DNA of 64,000 nt from Pseudonocardia sp. (GTDB taxonomy: Bacteria; Actinomycetota; Actinomycetes; Mycobacteriales; Pseudonocardiaceae): positions 142,334-206,333 of the forward strand of contig NZ_JAJCYB010000074.1 of NCBI RefSeq assembly GCF_029263155.1. The letters run 5' to 3'. Below the pieces are notes generated by a model. The model made no database searches, was not told the origin of the DNA, and saw only the letters and a program-made list of their open reading frames with translations. This document shows positions 62,030 to 64,000 of the stretch, in pieces. A program made the translations under genes and the position numbers. Within the stretch, counting starts at the first letter, position 1, and each line of letters starts with the position of its first letter.

Positions 62030-62974
62030 GTGATCGCGCGACCAGTACTGGAAGCTCACCACGCCTACGTACGCGGAGACAACGCGTGGCAGCAGCGTGC
62101 GCGCCTGCACCAGTCCCTCTGGCGGCAAGCACACGGTCTGCTCGCCGGCATGCACGGTGACAAGCCGCTCGGTTCGCGCCTCCCCCCAACCGCCGACGCC
62201 GAACCTCCGACACTCTCGAACTACCTCTCACCACAAGCGCAGCACTGCGTCGAGGGCGCCGTCGCGGAAGCGCCGAAGACCGGTGCTCTCCTCGGCCGAC
62301 CGCGGCTCTGGGTCGACCTACTCTCCAGCCAGCCGCTTTGCTTCAACCTGTTCGGGCCCCTTGCCGAGGACCACACGCTCGCCGGGCGGGTCCTGTCGAT
62401 GCTCTGGCCCGACATCCGCACGGTCAACGACATCCGATTCGAGTGGTCACCCGGCCGGGGCGACGAGGCCTACACCGGCAACCGCTCCGCGTTCGACGTC
62501 TTCGTCGACTACGACGGCCCGCTCGGGCGCTCGTTCCTCGGGATCGAGGTCAAGTACCACGAGGACCTCTCCGGCAGAGCCGCGAAGGACGAGAACGGCA
62601 GGTACACGGCCTTGGCCAACAAGCACGGGATCTTCCGCGAGGATCTCGTCCCCGCACTGCAGAAGCCCCCGCTGCAACAGATCTGGCTCGACCATCTCCT
62701 CGCCCTGCAGCTGAGATCCAACCCGAAGAACGACGGCTGGAAGGCCGGCACCTTCGCACTGCTGTATCCCGTCGGCAACACCGCCTGCGCCGACGGTGCG
62801 GCGCGCTATCGCCGATGCCTCACCGACGTCGAAACCTTCGACGCTCGCACGCTCGACGACGTCGTCCAGGCCGCCCGACTGACGAGTCCAGCTTCATGGC
62901 CAGACGATGTGTACGCCCGCTATCTCGATCCGACCCTGGTCAACGCCACGATCGCCGATCCCGCCGGCGCATAG
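62030..62974 (+). CDS. PD-(D/E)XK nuclease, PGN_0703-like putative restriction endonuclease
   Basis: RSAFDVFVDYDGPLGRSFLGIEVKYHEDLS (D...ExK) and overall layout; start at GTG 62030 is inferred. Confidence 0.75.
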   Translation: MIARPVLEAHHAYVRGDNAWQQRARLHQSLWRQAHGLLAGMHGDKPLGSRLPPTADAEPPTLSNYLSPQAQHCVEGAVAEAPKTGALLGRPRLWVDLLSSQPLCFNLFGPLAEDHTLAGRVLSMLWPDIRTVNDIRFEWSPGRGDEAYTGNRSAFDVFVDYDGPLGRSFLGIEVKYHEDLSGRAAKDENGRYTALANKHGIFREDLVPALQKPPLQQIWLDHLLALQLRSNPKNDGWKAGTFALLYPVGNTACADGAARYRRCLTDVETFDARTLDDVVQAARLTSPASWPDDVYARYLDPTLVNATIADPAGA

Positions 62975-63005
62975 CCGGCTCGTCGTTCGCGGCATACTTC
63001 CCGCC

Positions 63006-63881
63006 GTGGACTACGAGGTCTCGACGCCCGTACCCGGCTCCGTCGTCGAGGCCGTGTCGCCAGTACGTCTTCCTTTCGAGCCCAGAGGCTGGCTCGTCGA
63101 CTTCCGGCGTGACCTCACGCAAGCTTGCAGGACTCTGACAGCCGGCCCTGACCAGGTTCTTCACGCCGCCTACAGCTCGGCCGACCGTCGACTGTCCGAC
63201 ATCGAGAACGTCCTGAGCTACAACCTCGGAACCGGCGCTCTCCGGGCGGCCGCCGCGCACGGACTCATCCTCGAACGATCCTTCACCACACCACCAACTG
63301 GTCCGCACCACTACCGCTACGAGCTCGTCCTCGACAGTGCTCCGTGGCGGTACTGGCGACCGAGCCGGCTACTGGCCGACCTCACCATGGACGCCCCACT
63401 GTCCCTGTTCACCGAGCCGAAGGCCGGACGGTGGTGGCTCGCGGCCCGCCGCGGCGAGGTCACCGCACAGTCGAACCGCTCGGAACCACCCGAGGCCTAT
63501 GCCTTGTCGATCACGGTGTCGCCTCCGGCCGGATGGCGCGGAAGCCTGTCGGGACTGATCAAGCCCCTCGCCGACGGCGTCGTCTCCGCACTCCACAACC
63601 ACGCCGACCCGGTCGACCAGATCGTCGACCGCGCATCGTCGATCGACCCCACGCTCACGACCGGAGAACTGACAGCGCTCCTTGCGCGAACGGGACCAGC
63701 ACCGCTCGGCACCGTGCGGCTCCTCACGCCACGGGGCGCCGGGGTGCAGTGGCTGCCAGCAGACGACGGCATCGTGGCGCTCGACATCCGGATCACGAGC
63801 CGTATCGCTCCGGGAACGGTCAAGGCGAGGGCACACCTCGTCGAGAAGCTCCCCCAGCCACGGCTGACAGTGAGTATGTAG
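63006..63881 (+). CDS. uncharacterised protein, 31 bp after the nuclease gene
   Basis: Long ORF with good codon bias, no domain recognised; GTG start inferred. Confidence 0.75.
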   Translation: MDYEVSTPVPGSVVEAVSPVRLPFEPRGWLVDFRRDLTQACRTLTAGPDQVLHAAYSSADRRLSDIENVLSYNLGTGALRAAAAHGLILERSFTTPPTGPHHYRYELVLDSAPWRYWRPSRLLADLTMDAPLSLFTEPKAGRWWLAARRGEVTAQSNRSEPPEAYALSITVSPPAGWRGSLSGLIKPLADGVVSALHNHADPVDQIVDRASSIDPTLTTGELTALLARTGPAPLGTVRLLTPRGAGVQWLPADDGIVALDIRITSRIAPGTVKARAHLVEKLPQPRLTVSM

Positions 63882-63883
63882 GG

Positions 63884-63968
63884 GAGCCCCGCAGCGGTCG
63901 TCCTGACCCAACGTCTGACTGGCTGCGTGCCTTTAACGGGATCTGTCGGTCGGTCCGCTGCGGGGCTC
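63884..63968. repeat. 14-bp perfect inverted repeat with 57-nt loop
   Basis: GAGCCCCGCAGCGG (63884-63897) / CCGCTGCGGGGCTC (63955-63968), right after the stop at 63881. Confidence 0.8.
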
Positions 63969-64000
63969 GTTCTGCACTCACCAGACGCGCGGTGTGACCT

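Overview
The window is high-GC actinobacterial chromosome (Pseudonocardiaceae-like by gene content and codon bias; the taxon is inference). Most of it is ordinary chromosome: a dipeptide/oligopeptide ABC transporter operon, recR-ybaB-(P-type ATPase)-dnaX with the SRP RNA upstream, two tRNA-Ser genes, tadA, tyrA, a Ku/LigD-type NHEJ pair, an LCP protein, a UvrA-like ATPase, many oxidoreductases and several regulators. Notable items: (1) the right end (about 59.48-64 kb) looks like a tRNA-Arg(ACG)-associated accretion island. It has an integrase remnant, two 44-bp partial tRNA-Arg copies (att-like) each followed about 92 bp later by a similar arm-type direct repeat, a BrnT-like/RHH toxin-antitoxin pair, and a PD-(D/E)XK nuclease followed by an uncharacterised partner; (2) the RHH antitoxin C-terminus carries a 16-aa motif nearly identical to the Ku C-terminus in this window; (3) a guanidine-III riboswitch precedes an SMR exporter; (4) an IS1380-family element can be delimited to the base, with TIRs, a CTAG target duplication and a 1-nt frameshift; (5) a FAD monooxygenase is interrupted by an in-frame TGA; (6) an S8 protease/ECF sigma/small-protein locus sits at the left edge; (7) several operator palindromes and intergenic repeat families are present. 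All calls come from reading the sequence; no database search was run.
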